Below are positions 1-9,677 of a stretch of 64,000 nt of DNA, in pieces. Source of the DNA: Opitutia bacterium (GTDB taxonomy: Bacteria > Verrucomicrobiota > Verrucomicrobiae > Opitutales > Opitutaceae); assembly GCA_947442255.1 (NCBI GenBank), contig CANEVO010000002.1, positions 81,328-145,327 on the forward strand, written 5' to 3'. The position numbers and the translations under genes were made by a program. A model generated the notes under the pieces. That model worked only from the letters and a program-made list of their open reading frames with translations, ran no database searches and was not told where the DNA came from. Positions within the stretch are counted from its first letter, which is position 1; each line of letters opens with the position of its first letter.

Positions 1-905
1 ATCTGCTCCTGGATTTTGTCGACCGGCCCGAGGTAGCTCACGCCCTGGCTCGCCGCGATGCGCAGGGTGAGATCGCCGCTGGCGCGGAGTTTTTCGTAAA
101 GCGCGAGCGAGCCGACGCTGCCGCCGCGATCGCAGATGGCGGTCAGGCCGATGGCGTTGTAGTCCTTAAAGAGCGCTTTCAAACGCTCGACGCGGTCGGC
201 CTCGGTCACCCGCCGGCTCTTGTTCGTCGATTTCACGAAGCGCGTGCTGTTGCGCAGGACGCCGGTCGGTTCGCCGGTTTTGGGGTCGAGTTCGACAAAG
301 CCGCCCGAGCCGTCGGTCACCTTGAAGTTGCGATCGATGCCGCTGAGTTTGAGGGCGAGCGAATTGCACATCGCATCCGGCCCCGTGCTGTAGAGGACCG
401 GGTTTTGCGGCGCCGCGGTGTCGAGTTCCGCCAGCGTCGGGTAGCGCGATTCCTTGAGGCGCGTGATGAAGACCTGCGAGAGATTGATCCAGTCGCCGGG
501 CTTCACCTTGGTCGCCCGGTCGCGGATGTAGGCCAGCACGTCGGCGATGCTCTCCATCGCGGGGATCTCGTGGTCGAACTCGGTCATGCTCGCGCCGATC
601 GAGTGCACGTGCGAATCGATCAGGCCCGGCAGCACGGTGCGGCCGGCGAGATCGACGACCTGGGTGCCCGCGCCGCGCAGTTGCAGGATGCGGTCGTTCG
701 AGCCGAGCCCGACGATGCGCCCCTGGCGCACGGCGATGGCCTCGTGGATCGAGAAGGCGGCATCGACGGCGACGATTTTGCCGTGATGCAGGATGAGGTC
801 GGGGCTGCCGGAGTCGGCGGCGCGCACAGACGTAGCGGCGCCCAGGGCAAGGGCGAGGAAAAGACCGCGAAGCAATGAAGCAGGAGCGAAGTTCGATTTA
901 TTCAT
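1..905 (-). CDS. YtcJ-type amidohydrolase, exported, partial at window edge
   Basis: The gene reads leftwards from an ATG at 905 and runs off the window, leaving about 301 N-terminal residues. Residues 1-30 form a signal peptide ending near VRAA. The mature part opens with a beta-sandwich strand pattern (LILHHGKIVAVD) and then the metal-binding DSHVHS motif at about residue 97, as in amidohydrolase family 3 (YtcJ-like) enzymes that hydrolyse C-N bonds of metal-coordinated substrates. The substrate cannot be told. It is probably periplasmic. The next gene upstream (PepSY protein) ends 48 bp away on the same strand, so they may be co-transcribed. Confidence 0.85.
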   Translation of the reverse strand, partial: MNKSNFAPASLLRGLFLALALGAATSVRAADSGSPDLILHHGKIVAVDAAFSIHEAIAVRQGRIVGLGSNDRILQLRGAGTQVVDLAGRTVLPGLIDSHVHSIGASMTEFDHEIPAMESIADVLAYIRDRATKVKPGDWINLSQVFITRLKESRYPTLAELDTAAPQNPVLYSTGPDAMCNSLALKLSGIDRNFKVTDGSGGFVELDPKTGEPTGVLRNSTRFVKSTNKSRRVTEADRVERLKALFKDYNAIGLTAICDRGGSVGSLALYEKLRASGDLTLRIAASQGVSYLGPVDKIQEQ

Positions 906-953
906 AGGTAACCGGGCGGGAAAAGGAGTGGAGATGGGCGCAGGATTGCAGAA

Positions 954-2150
954 TCAGGGAGCGTTTCCTTCGGCGGGTGTGGCTGCCGCGGACGAATTAC
1001 GGCTGAAAAACCGCCGCCAGGCGAGGGCGAAGCCCGTCCAGACGAGCAGGCACGCGCCGAGACAGGCGACGCCGGCCACGATTTGGCCCGGCCAGCGAAA
1101 CGCCTCGCCGGTGTGGAGGAGTCGCAGCCAGGAGCGGGCGCGGGTGCCGGGCGACATATCGGCGGGAGTCTCCCGGCGACGCACCTCGCCCGTCCGGGAA
1201 TCGAGGGTGAGCGTGGTTTTGACGAAGACCGGCCAAGGATTTTTGTCGCGGATGGTGACGGTGTACGTCGAAGAGGCCGACCGATCCCCGCCCGCATTGG
1301 GCGACAGCGGGAGCGCCGGCGCGAAACGAAAACTGATCTGATCCCACGCGGTGGTCGTCTGCTGCTGGACGACGGCAAAGACGGCATCCAGTCCGAGGAT
1401 GGGAGCGGGGCGGGCTGCGACGGCCGGTGTCACCGGACGGGCGGGGGCGGTCTGGGACGGAGGGGTTTCCCCGGCGATCCGGAACACGAGGTTGTTGGCC
1501 CAGCGATACGAGAGCACCACGCCGCTGACGGTCATGATGAGGAAGCAGGGGAGCGTCCAAAAACCGACGACGTTGTGCCAGTTCCAGTCGCGGGCGCGGC
1601 CGGTGGCGCCGCGGACGAACCAGAGCGACGGGCGCAGCACGCGGCTGGTGGCGGCGCGCGGCCACCAGAGCACCAGTCCGCTCAGCCCAAGGAAAACGGC
1701 AGCGACGGTGCACGCGCTGGCGATCGTTGCCCCGAGGTTGTCGGGACCGGGCTTGGCGTTGAGGCGGACGTGCCAGGCGATCATCGTGCGCAGGAACGTG
1801 CGCAGGCGCGTGACGGGAGGTTCGCGCAACTCGCCGGTGTAGGGGTTGGCGTAGAGGGTGACGTTGCGGGGCAGGGCGATGGCGACGGCGTCGGCTGGGC
1901 CGGCGGAGACGGTGATGCTGGCGATTGCCCCCTCGGGGTGCATTGCGCGAACCCGCCCGACCAGTTGGTCGAGGGTCAGGCGCGCGGGATTGCCGGCCGG
2001 CGGAGTTACGAGTCGCGCGTCGCTTTCAGTCCACGCGACGAGATCGCGTTCGAAGGCGAGCGCGGCTCCGGTGAACGACATCACCCCGACCACGAGGCCG
2101 ACCGCGAGACCGGTGACGAGGTGCAGCCAGAAAAGGATTTTGCGAAACAT
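954..2150 (-). CDS. PepSY-associated TM helix (iron-regulated-type) membrane protein
   Basis: A 398-residue inner-membrane protein. The open frame extends further upstream, but the ATG at 2150 directly precedes the first membrane helix (FWLHLVTGLAVGLVVGVMSF), as in the PepSY_TM family. Further hydrophobic segments lie near residues 145-170, 190-215 and 360-385, with periplasmic PepSY-like stretches between them (residues about 60-100 and 255-315). The family includes proteins near siderophore uptake genes and proposed ferric-siderophore reductases. No siderophore receptor is visible here, so the role stays open. The call to the family is firm, the function is not. Confidence 0.8.
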   Translation of the reverse strand: MFRKILFWLHLVTGLAVGLVVGVMSFTGAALAFERDLVAWTESDARLVTPPAGNPARLTLDQLVGRVRAMHPEGAIASITVSAGPADAVAIALPRNVTLYANPYTGELREPPVTRLRTFLRTMIAWHVRLNAKPGPDNLGATIASACTVAAVFLGLSGLVLWWPRAATSRVLRPSLWFVRGATGRARDWNWHNVVGFWTLPCFLIMTVSGVVLSYRWANNLVFRIAGETPPSQTAPARPVTPAVAARPAPILGLDAVFAVVQQQTTTAWDQISFRFAPALPLSPNAGGDRSASSTYTVTIRDKNPWPVFVKTTLTLDSRTGEVRRRETPADMSPGTRARSWLRLLHTGEAFRWPGQIVAGVACLGACLLVWTGFALAWRRFFSRNSSAAATPAEGNAP

Positions 2151-2268
2151 CGGACGGGGGTGAAGGCGTGGGGCGGGAACGATGCCGGGTCGGGGTGACG
2201 GGAGATCGTTCGCCGGCAGATTCCGGCCGCAAGCCGGAATCGCGGCAAGGGTGGAATGCGGCCGGGGA

Positions 2269-3549
2269 TCAGGGGGATTCGAAGCCGGCCTCGATGGCGT
2301 TGTCCTTGACGATGCTCGCCGTGGTCCGGCCGAGGGCAATGGCCGGTCCCTTGCCGGTGCCGCGCCGGTGCAGGTCGCTCATCACGTTTCCGGTGATGAC
2401 AATGCGCCGGGTCTCCCCTTCGCCCCGCACCGCCTCGGCGTTGAGGCCGGTGAACGAGTTGCCGGAGATGACGATGTCGCTGGTGCCGTTGAGTTCCACC
2501 CCGCCGCCGCCATCGCGGCTCATCGGCGTGGCGTGCTGCGCCGCCAGCTTCGTCCGGCCACCGACGTAACTGTTGCAGAAATTATTGCCGGTGACGGTGA
2601 GACGGCCGCTGGCCGGCCCGATGCGCAGGCCGAAGGGCTGGGTGAGTACAAAGGTGTTGGCGGAAATGGTGCAGCCCCAGGCATGACGCAGATCCACCCC
2701 GCCGCCGAGGTGATGGGTGATGACATTCGCGCTGATCGTCACGCCGTAGCAGCCGCGGTCGAGGATGATGCCGGTGCCCTCGCATTCCTCGATCATGTTG
2801 CCCGACACGACGGAGCCGTAGGTGTTTTCCATGACGAGGCCGTGTCGCAGATGATCGTCGATGTTGTTGCCGGTCATGGTGAGATTGTAGCTGTCGATGC
2901 AGCGGACCGCGTCCTGATTTTCCTCGAACTGATTGCCGCTGACCACGACGTCATGCGTGTTCACGATGTTCAGTCCGGCCTTGCGATTGTAGGTGACGAT
3001 GGAGTTCGAGATGCGCGGATCCTCGGTGCAGTCCACGAGGTGGATGCCGTCGCCGCCATTGTGGTCCACGGAGAGCGCCAGGAGGAGCGGCTCGTCCACC
3101 CCTTCGAGCAGAAGCCCGTCGCCGCTCTTGGGATTGCCGCTGATGCGCAGATTCTCGACTTGCACGCGCCAGATCCGGGACCGCTTGTTCTGCGCCCGGT
3201 CGGCCGGCCGGATGATGAGGGCGGGTTCGCCGTTGGTGTTGCGGTTGATGAGGTGGGTCGAAGGGCCGGCGCCTTCGATCCGCGTTTCGCCGTTGGTGAG
3301 GACGAGGGGCCGATCCAATTCGAAATCGCCGGGTGGCAGCCGCACGAGGCCGCCCGAGGCCGGCACGGCGTCGAGCGCAGCCTGAAGATTCGGATACGCG
3401 GAGGCGTCGACGACAACCGGTTTTGTCCTGGGCGCCGCGGGGGCGGCTTTTTCGGCGCCCATGCCCGCCAGCGGCAACGCGAGCAGGGCGAGCAGGGCGA
3501 GACCGGACAGCGTGGGGCGCCGGGGGAAGGCGGGAGGAGGGGTGTGCAT
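2269..3549 (-). CDS. Exported right-handed parallel beta-helix repeat protein
   Basis: 426 residues. The ATG at 3549 is chosen because it starts a signal peptide (basic PRR, then a leucine-rich core ending at GMGA). The mature protein begins with a pectate-lyase-like cap (YPNLQAALDAVP...GGLVRLPPGDFEL) and then has many repeated turns of the form 'I.GN.I....GI.L', typical of right-handed beta-helix proteins that bind or cleave polysaccharides. No specific catalytic set is evident. The gene stands alone, 118 bp upstream of the PepSY gene on the same strand. A polysaccharide lyase or a binding protein are both possible. Confidence 0.8.
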   Translation of the reverse strand: MHTPPPAFPRRPTLSGLALLALLALPLAGMGAEKAAPAAPRTKPVVVDASAYPNLQAALDAVPASGGLVRLPPGDFELDRPLVLTNGETRIEGAGPSTHLINRNTNGEPALIIRPADRAQNKRSRIWRVQVENLRISGNPKSGDGLLLEGVDEPLLLALSVDHNGGDGIHLVDCTEDPRISNSIVTYNRKAGLNIVNTHDVVVSGNQFEENQDAVRCIDSYNLTMTGNNIDDHLRHGLVMENTYGSVVSGNMIEECEGTGIILDRGCYGVTISANVITHHLGGGVDLRHAWGCTISANTFVLTQPFGLRIGPASGRLTVTGNNFCNSYVGGRTKLAAQHATPMSRDGGGGVELNGTSDIVISGNSFTGLNAEAVRGEGETRRIVITGNVMSDLHRRGTGKGPAIALGRTTASIVKDNAIEAGFESP

Positions 3550-3695
3550 CAGGGTGGTTGGAAAGAATTCCGGGGTGGGGATGAGGTGGAACCGATTTCC
3601 GGCGAGACACCGTGCCGGATCAACGCGTAAAATCATAAAACGGAAAATCGGCCGCGAGGTGGAGTCAGCAGGCACTGGGGCGGGAGTAAGTTTTC

Positions 3696-4640
3696 ATGGC
3701 CACGACCACGGGCTCGCGATTGGCTGGCCGGATGAAACCCGTCCTGCACGTGCTCACCGGTCCGACCGCCGTCGGCAAGACCGGCTGGGCGCTGCGCTGG
3801 GCCGAACGGCACGGGGCGGAGATCGTTTCGTGCGACTCGCTGCTGTTCTATCGCGGGATGGACCTCGGCACCGCGAAGCCGACGGCGGCGGAACGCGCCC
3901 GCGTGCCGCATCACTTGATCGATGTCCGCGATGTCGCGGATCCGATGGATATCACGGACTATCTGCGCATGGCCCGGACGGCGGTGGACGACATCGTGGC
4001 CCGTGGCCGTCCGGTCCTCGTGACAGGTGGGAGCGGTTTTTATCTCAAGAGTTTTTTCGCGCCGGTGGCTGACAACGTGGAAGTGCCCGCCGCGCTCCGC
4101 GCCGAGGTATCGGCGCTTGCCCTGGCGGAGGCCGTGGCGCGGCTGCACGTGCTCAACTCCGCGGGACTCGGCGCGCTCGATGTGGCGAATCTGCGTCGCG
4201 TGACGCGCGCGCTGGAGCGTTGTCTCGCCTCGGGTCGAACGCTGGCCGAGTTGGCGGCCGACTTTGCGCGGCAGCCGGCGCCGTTTGCCGGGTGGTCGGT
4301 GGTTCTGACCCGGCTCGACCGGCCGCCGGCCGATTTGGAGGCGCGGATCAAGGCGAGGGTCGCCACGATGTTGCGCGATGGGCTGGTGGAGGAAGTTCGA
4401 CGATTGCGGAAGGCGGGCCTCGAGCAGAACCCGAGCGCCACGAAAGCGATCGGCTACCGCGAAGTGCTGGCGGTGCTGGAGGGACGGGGAAGCGAGGCCG
4501 ATCTGGCTTTCGAGATCGCTCGAAACACCCGCGCGCTGGTCAAGAAACAGCGGACGTGGTTCCGCACGCAACTGCCGCCGCATCGCGTGGTCGGGGCGGA
4601 TGTTCTGGCGGACGTCGACGAGCTGTTCGCGCCGGCGTGA
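3696..4640 (+). CDS. miaA: tRNA dimethylallyltransferase
   Basis: 314 residues, close to the 316 of the E. coli enzyme. It transfers a dimethylallyl group to A37 of tRNAs that read UNN codons. Visible signatures are the P-loop GPTAVGKT (about residues 20-27), DSLLFYRGMDLGTAKPT, GGSGFYLKSF, ATKAIGYREVL and KQRTWFRTQL near the C-terminus. The start at 3696 has a GGGAG sequence about 9 bp upstream; a second ATG at 3732 would put the P-loop closer to the N-terminus and is also possible. It is divergent from the beta-helix gene to its left. Confidence 0.95.
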   Translation: MATTTGSRLAGRMKPVLHVLTGPTAVGKTGWALRWAERHGAEIVSCDSLLFYRGMDLGTAKPTAAERARVPHHLIDVRDVADPMDITDYLRMARTAVDDIVARGRPVLVTGGSGFYLKSFFAPVADNVEVPAALRAEVSALALAEAVARLHVLNSAGLGALDVANLRRVTRALERCLASGRTLAELAADFARQPAPFAGWSVVLTRLDRPPADLEARIKARVATMLRDGLVEEVRRLRKAGLEQNPSATKAIGYREVLAVLEGRGSEADLAFEIARNTRALVKKQRTWFRTQLPPHRVVGADVLADVDELFAPA

Positions 4641-4791
4641 TCGGCGGAGTGCCCAAGAGGCACCGGGCAGGGCGATCGATGGCGGCCGGCCGCGGCGTCC
4701 GTTGGACAATCCGCTTGCCGGTGTCGGGATGCACCGGTAGCGCATTCATCCCTGCCGGCGTCTTTTTGCCGTTCGAAACCCACCCCTCCCG

Positions 4792-6219
4792 ATGAGAATT
4801 CATCTGTCGCGCTTCCTCGGCTGGCTGGGCGTGTTCGTCGCGGTGGGCGTGGCGGCCCACGCTGAATTTTCCGCGGGGTTTGCCGCGGTCGACATCACTC
4901 CTCCGATTGGCTGGCGGCGGGCGGGCGGCTATTCCGAGGTGCTCGGCACGGGCGTGAAGGATCCGCTCCAAGCCAAGGCCGTCGTGGTGGCACAGGGCGG
5001 CACGGCGGTCGCGTTCGTCGGCAATGACCTTTGCTCGGTGCCCCGCGAACTCACCGACCGGGCGCGCGCGGCGGCGAGCAAGAAAACGGGCATTCCCGTG
5101 GCGAACATCGTCATCACCGCCACCCACACGCACGGTGGGCCGGAATTTTTTGGACCGTTGCGCGAGGCGCTGCACGCGCGAGCCACAACGGAGAACGGCG
5201 GGATCGATCCGCGCGAGCCTCAGGACTATCAGGCGCGGTTGGTCGAGAGCTGGACCGAGGCGATCGTGCGGGCGCATGCAGCGCGCAAGCCCGTGACGCT
5301 GTCGGTCGTGGTGCCGCAGCAAACGGGCCTGGCGTTCAACCGGCGCTACCTGATGAAGGACGGCTCGGTCGTGACGAATGCCGGTTACCTCAACCCGAAG
5401 ATCTTTTATCCCGCGGGACCGACCGATCCCGACCTGCCGTTCGTGCTGGCGCGGGATGGGGCGACGAACCGGCCGCTGGGCTCGCTCACGGTGTTCGCGA
5501 TGCACACCGCGATCCACGGCGGGCCGCTGTTCAGCGCGTGCTATCCCGGTCACCTGCAACTCGAACTGCGCCGGCTGCTGAATGCGCCGGATTTTGTTTC
5601 GGTTTTTGGCGAGGGCGCCGCGGGCGACGTGAATCACATCGATGTGAGCAGGCCCGCCCGCCCGCGCGAAGAGGCCGCCGAGTATCCCTCGGTCGTCGGC
5701 AGCAAACTGGCCGCCACGCTCGTCGAAGCCCTGCCGCTCGCGCGACCGGTGCGCGACGGCCAGCTCGCGATGCGGTCCGTCACGATCAAGTCGCCCGTCA
5801 CGCCCCTGACGCCCGCCGATTACGCCGCGGCGAAGCAGATGATGGAGACGCTCGACCGCAACGGCGCGAAGGGCCTGACGGTGGTGGATGCGTGGCGCAA
5901 AATATTCCGCCACGAGTATTGGCAGAAGCACGGCGGTTTTCTGCCCCAGGAGGTGCAGGTCATCCGGCTCGATCGCGACACGGCCATCGTCACCCTGCCG
6001 CACGAAATTTTCGTCGAGCTGGGCATGGCGATCAAGGCGGGCTCGCCCTTTCGGACGACGATCGTCGTCTCGCTGGCCAACGACCTCGATTTCTACATCC
6101 CCACGCGCCGCGCCTTCGAGGAAGGCAGCTACGAACCGACCACCTGTCCGTTGGAGCCGGGCTGTGGCGAACTGCTGGTGGACGCGGCGGTGAAACTGCT
6201 GCGGGAGATGAAGCCGTAA
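4792..6219 (+). CDS. Neutral ceramidase-fold exported protein (paralog 1)
   Basis: 475 residues with a signal peptide (residues 1-24, ending AAHA). The mature N-terminus SAGFAAVDITPPIGW is the hallmark of the neutral/alkaline ceramidase N-terminal domain. The zinc-ligand region ATHTHGGPE (about residue 111), the MHTAIHGG region (about 238) and a C-terminal LPHEIFVE...FYIPT region are present. The stretch matching the nucleophile motif GDVSPN of characterised ceramidases reads GDVNHI (about residue 277), so the serine is not there. Catalysis of ceramide cleavage is therefore doubtful. The next gene (exported alpha/beta hydrolase) starts 63 bp downstream, probably in the same operon. Confidence 0.85.
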   Translation: MRIHLSRFLGWLGVFVAVGVAAHAEFSAGFAAVDITPPIGWRRAGGYSEVLGTGVKDPLQAKAVVVAQGGTAVAFVGNDLCSVPRELTDRARAAASKKTGIPVANIVITATHTHGGPEFFGPLREALHARATTENGGIDPREPQDYQARLVESWTEAIVRAHAARKPVTLSVVVPQQTGLAFNRRYLMKDGSVVTNAGYLNPKIFYPAGPTDPDLPFVLARDGATNRPLGSLTVFAMHTAIHGGPLFSACYPGHLQLELRRLLNAPDFVSVFGEGAAGDVNHIDVSRPARPREEAAEYPSVVGSKLAATLVEALPLARPVRDGQLAMRSVTIKSPVTPLTPADYAAAKQMMETLDRNGAKGLTVVDAWRKIFRHEYWQKHGGFLPQEVQVIRLDRDTAIVTLPHEIFVELGMAIKAGSPFRTTIVVSLANDLDFYIPTRRAFEEGSYEPTTCPLEPGCGELLVDAAVKLLREMKP

Positions 6220-6282
6220 GGACCGCCGCACCCGGAAAGCGCGCCAGTATTTCCACACCAAAAAATTTCCCAACAACCCATC

Positions 6283-8418
6283 ATGAAGCCCCACCTCACT
6301 GTTCTGGTCGCGCTGCTGGCCTTTGGCCTGACCGCCCGCGCTGACGATGTCCGCCAGCTGCCGCTCAAAGATTTGAACGGCTACTTCCCGTTTACCGCGC
6401 CGCGTTCGCTGGGTGAATGGAACGCGCGGAAGGACTACGTGCGCCGGCAGATCCTGGTGGCCGAGGGCCTTTGGCCGATGCCGAGCAAGACGCCGCTCAA
6501 CGCCGTGATCCATGGCAAGGTCGATTGTGGCGAGTATACGGTCGAGAAGGTGTATTTCGAGAGCGCCCCGGGGTTCTTCGTCACGGGCAACCTGTACCGG
6601 CCGAAAAACATCAAGGGCCGGGTGCCGGCCGTGATGTTCGCCCACGGGCACCGGGAAGACGCGCGTTTCTTTCAGAAGCCCGATGCCATGATCCGCCAGG
6701 AAATCGCCGACGGCCTCGAGCGCTTCGAGCGGGCGGGACGCAGCAACTACCAGTCGATGAGCCGCCAGTTCGCGCTGATGGGCTGCATCGTCTGGCAGTG
6801 GGACATGTTGAGCGACTCGGATTCGAAGCAGTTCTCAGCCGAGGTCGTGCACCGGTTCGCCAAGCAGCGGCCGGAAATGAACACGACGGAGAACTGGGGC
6901 CTCTACAGTCCGCAGGCGGAGTCGCACCTGCAAAGCATCATGGGCCTGCAGACGCTCAATGCCGTTCGCGGCCTCGATTTTCTGCTGAGCCTGCCCGACG
7001 TGGACCCGGAGCGTGTCGCCATCACCGGCGGGAGCGGCGGCGGTACCCAGACCATGCTGCTCGCGGCGATCGATGATCGCATCAAGCTCTCGTTTCCCGT
7101 CGTGATGGTGAGCACGGCGATGCAGGGCGGCTGCACCTGCGAAAGTTCCAGCCTGCTGCGGGTCAACACGGGCAATGTCGAATTCTCCGCGCTGGCCGCG
7201 CCGCGGCCGCAGGGGATGAACGCCGCCGGCGACTGGACGAAGGAAATGGCGACGAAAGGCTTTCCCGATTTGCAGAAACTTTATGCGCTCTACGGCAAGA
7301 AGGACCATGTCTTCCTGCTGCGCGGGGAAAATTATCCGCATGGTTACAATGTCGTGACGCGTTCCGCCGCCTACACGTTCGTGAACAAACATTTCAAGCT
7401 CGGCCAGACGGCCCCGGTGATCGAGACGGATTTCGAGCTGCTGCCCCGCGAGAAGCTCGCGGTGTGGGACGAGCAGCATCCCGCGCCGAAAGCCGCCGGC
7501 CCGGCCTTCGAGCGCACGTTGCTGTCGTGGTTGACCAATGATGCTGACCGGCAGCTCCGCGCGGCGGCGACGACGCCGGAGGGGTTGCAGAAGACGATCC
7601 GTCCCGCGGTGGAGGTGGTGATCGGCCGGACGTATGCGAACGCGGGCACCGTCGAATGGATTCTCAAGGACAAGCAGGATCGCGGCGACCACGTCGAGAT
7701 GGCGGGCACGCTGCTCAACACGACCTACGGCGAGGGGTTGAAGGCCGTGTGGCTGCATCCGAAGCAATGGAACGGTCGCGCCGTCGTCTGGCTGGATGAC
7801 GATGGCGCGTCCGCGCTGCGCAACGCCGACGGGAGCGTGAAGCCCGCCGTGATGAAGCTCCTGCAGAGCGGTGCGACGGTGCTCGGGGCCGACCTGCTTT
7901 TTCAGGGCGGGGCGCCGGTGAAACAGGCCCGCGTGGTGCCCAATCCGCGCGAATTCGCGGGCTTCACCTTCGGCTACAATCACGCGCTCTTTGCCCAGCG
8001 CACCCACGACGTGCTCACCCTCGTGACTTTCCTGCGCAACGCCCAGGCGGGCTCGCATCCGCATCCGAAGGCGGTCGTGGTCGCCGGGTGGCGCAGCACC
8101 GGTCCCGTGGTGGCCGCCGCGCGCGCCCTGGCCGGTGGCGCCATCGACCGCGCGGCGGTGGAGACGAACGGCTTCCGCTTCGCCCGGGTGCTCGACTATC
8201 GCGATCCGATGTTCCTGCCCGGCGGATCGAAGTATCTGGACCTGCCCGGCATGGTGGCGCTCAACGCACCGCATCCGCTCTGGCTTGCCGGCGAAAGTAC
8301 GGAGCCGGAGCTCGCCGCCACCGCGTATCGCACCGGTGCCCAGCCCGGCGCTTTTACCCGGTTCTCGGGCGAAACGACTCAAAAGGAAGCCGCCGCCGCC
8401 GACTGGCTGCTGAACTAA
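6283..8418 (+). CDS. Exported alpha/beta hydrolase (acetyl-xylan-esterase-like)
   Basis: 711 residues, signal peptide 1-20. An alpha/beta-hydrolase domain fills roughly residues 90-370: PAVMFAHGHRED (oxyanion region), the nucleophile elbow GGSGGGTQT (about residue 248), and an acidic/His pair in YGKKDHVFLL...YPHGYN. A second, shorter hydrolase-like half follows (residues about 480-711, with VVWLDDDG and VVVAGWRSTG) but without an obvious nucleophile elbow. This two-part architecture is seen in verrucomicrobial and planctomycete proteins annotated as acetyl xylan esterases. The substrate is inferred only. The stop is 14 bp from the end of the convergent UxuA-like gene. Confidence 0.8.
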   Translation: MKPHLTVLVALLAFGLTARADDVRQLPLKDLNGYFPFTAPRSLGEWNARKDYVRRQILVAEGLWPMPSKTPLNAVIHGKVDCGEYTVEKVYFESAPGFFVTGNLYRPKNIKGRVPAVMFAHGHREDARFFQKPDAMIRQEIADGLERFERAGRSNYQSMSRQFALMGCIVWQWDMLSDSDSKQFSAEVVHRFAKQRPEMNTTENWGLYSPQAESHLQSIMGLQTLNAVRGLDFLLSLPDVDPERVAITGGSGGGTQTMLLAAIDDRIKLSFPVVMVSTAMQGGCTCESSSLLRVNTGNVEFSALAAPRPQGMNAAGDWTKEMATKGFPDLQKLYALYGKKDHVFLLRGENYPHGYNVVTRSAAYTFVNKHFKLGQTAPVIETDFELLPREKLAVWDEQHPAPKAAGPAFERTLLSWLTNDADRQLRAAATTPEGLQKTIRPAVEVVIGRTYANAGTVEWILKDKQDRGDHVEMAGTLLNTTYGEGLKAVWLHPKQWNGRAVVWLDDDGASALRNADGSVKPAVMKLLQSGATVLGADLLFQGGAPVKQARVVPNPREFAGFTFGYNHALFAQRTHDVLTLVTFLRNAQAGSHPHPKAVVVAGWRSTGPVVAAARALAGGAIDRAAVETNGFRFARVLDYRDPMFLPGGSKYLDLPGMVALNAPHPLWLAGESTEPELAATAYRTGAQPGAFTRFSGETTQKEAAAADWLLN

Positions 8419-8432
8419 TCCGACGATGCGGC

Positions 8433-9623
8433 TTACGCCGCCACTTCGGAATTCGCGGCGTCGATCAGCGCCTTGATGTAGCCAAACGCGAAGGCGAAGG
8501 CCTGATACTTCCCCGGATCGTCGGGATGGGTCGGCGCGTGGTCTGGCAGATAGGTGCCGGCATAATCCGCATCGCGCAGGATGCGGATGACCTCGAGAAA
8601 ATTCATGTCGCCCTCGTCGTGGTAGACTTCCTGGAAATCGTTCAGGCCGCCACGCACGTTGCGCATGTGTACCTGGTGAATCTTCCCCTTGTCGGCCAGA
8701 TACTGGACGACGGGAAGAATCTCGGTCCGCATGTTCCGCATCCCCTCGGCGCACGTGCCGAGGCACAGTTGGAAGCCGTTGTACGGACTGTCGACGATCG
8801 CTTCGTATTTCTTCAGCGATTCGAGCACGGTGGCGGGCGCGGCGTCCCAGTTGTCGGTTCCCTGATAACCCTTGGGCAGCCCGGGTGGATCGTAGGGATG
8901 CACGGCCATCCTCACATCGTATTGCGCGCACACCGGGATCACGTTTTTCAGGAAGAAGGTGATGCGCTCCCAATAGTCGTCCGCTGACACGATCCCGTTG
9001 GCCGCGACCGGCAGGTCCCGCCAGTTGGCTTCCAATTTAAAGGAACTGTACATCGATCCGCCGCGTCCCGGCGTCTGCCCGTTGCGCCGGATGGGGATCA
9101 TCGTCCAGTGATGGGAGATGACCTTCACGCCGACGGCGGAGGCTTTCTGGATATTGCCGATGATCGAGGCGATCTTCCGCTCCCGTTCCTCGCCCGGCGG
9201 CAAATAGATGTAGCGGGAATCCATGCGGATCCCGTCCCAGGTCATCCCGGCCTGATCGCAGGCGTCCTTCCAGCGCTTCATGTCGTCGAGGTTCCAGTCG
9301 CCGCCGGCCGTCGGGCGGGGCGCGCCGCTTTTCGACGCCTTGCCGCCGCCGTCGCCGCCCGCGTCCATGCTGGGTGAGAGCGAAGTGACGCCACAGCGCT
9401 GGTGAAATTCGAAGTTCTTTTTGGCCGCCCAGTGGCCGCCCAAGGTGCAGTGGTAATCGCCTCCCACGCGATGCCGGGTGTTCTTTCGTGGCGCGTGGGG
9501 CTTCGTCGCGGCGGACCCGGCGGCCGCCGCGGATCCGGTCAGGCTGGCGCCGATGACTCCGCTGGCGATCACCTTGGCGAAATCACGGCGGTCCATCGCA
9601 CGAGAGGAAGGATTCTGGCTCAT
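8433..9623 (-). CDS. Tat-exported mannonate dehydratase-like TIM-barrel protein
   Basis: 396 residues. The N-terminus carries a Tat-type signal (RRDF, then a hydrophobic stretch, cleavage near SAAAAG). The body resembles UxuA/xylose-isomerase-like TIM barrels: VHPYDPPG, LCLGTCAEG, HQVHMRNVRGG, and FQEVYHDEGDMNFLEVI, which match the metal-binding and active-site blocks of mannonate dehydratase. UxuA itself is cytoplasmic, so export of this relative suggests a different sugar-acid or an epimerase role. A second in-frame ATG at residue 10 (9596) would still keep the Tat motif. It is convergent with the esterase-like gene and follows the DUF4886 gene by 54 bp on the same strand. Confidence 0.8.
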   Translation of the reverse strand: MSQNPSSRAMDRRDFAKVIASGVIGASLTGSAAAAGSAATKPHAPRKNTRHRVGGDYHCTLGGHWAAKKNFEFHQRCGVTSLSPSMDAGGDGGGKASKSGAPRPTAGGDWNLDDMKRWKDACDQAGMTWDGIRMDSRYIYLPPGEERERKIASIIGNIQKASAVGVKVISHHWTMIPIRRNGQTPGRGGSMYSSFKLEANWRDLPVAANGIVSADDYWERITFFLKNVIPVCAQYDVRMAVHPYDPPGLPKGYQGTDNWDAAPATVLESLKKYEAIVDSPYNGFQLCLGTCAEGMRNMRTEILPVVQYLADKGKIHQVHMRNVRGGLNDFQEVYHDEGDMNFLEVIRILRDADYAGTYLPDHAPTHPDDPGKYQAFAFAFGYIKALIDAANSEVAA

Positions 9624-9677
9624 GGGTGGTGGGGTTGGGGTTTGGGCGGCACGGAAGGAAATTTTTTCGACGATGGT

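Noticed and set aside
4540..6651. A very long minus-strand frame (703 residues) over miaA and the ceramidase-fold gene
   Set aside because: It mirrors the plus-strand genes, is rich in Arg/His/Asp as expected from the antisense of GC-rich codons, and shows no family motif.
6835..8973. A long minus-strand frame over the esterase-like gene
   Set aside because: Same reason: antisense of a real gene with no recognisable domain.
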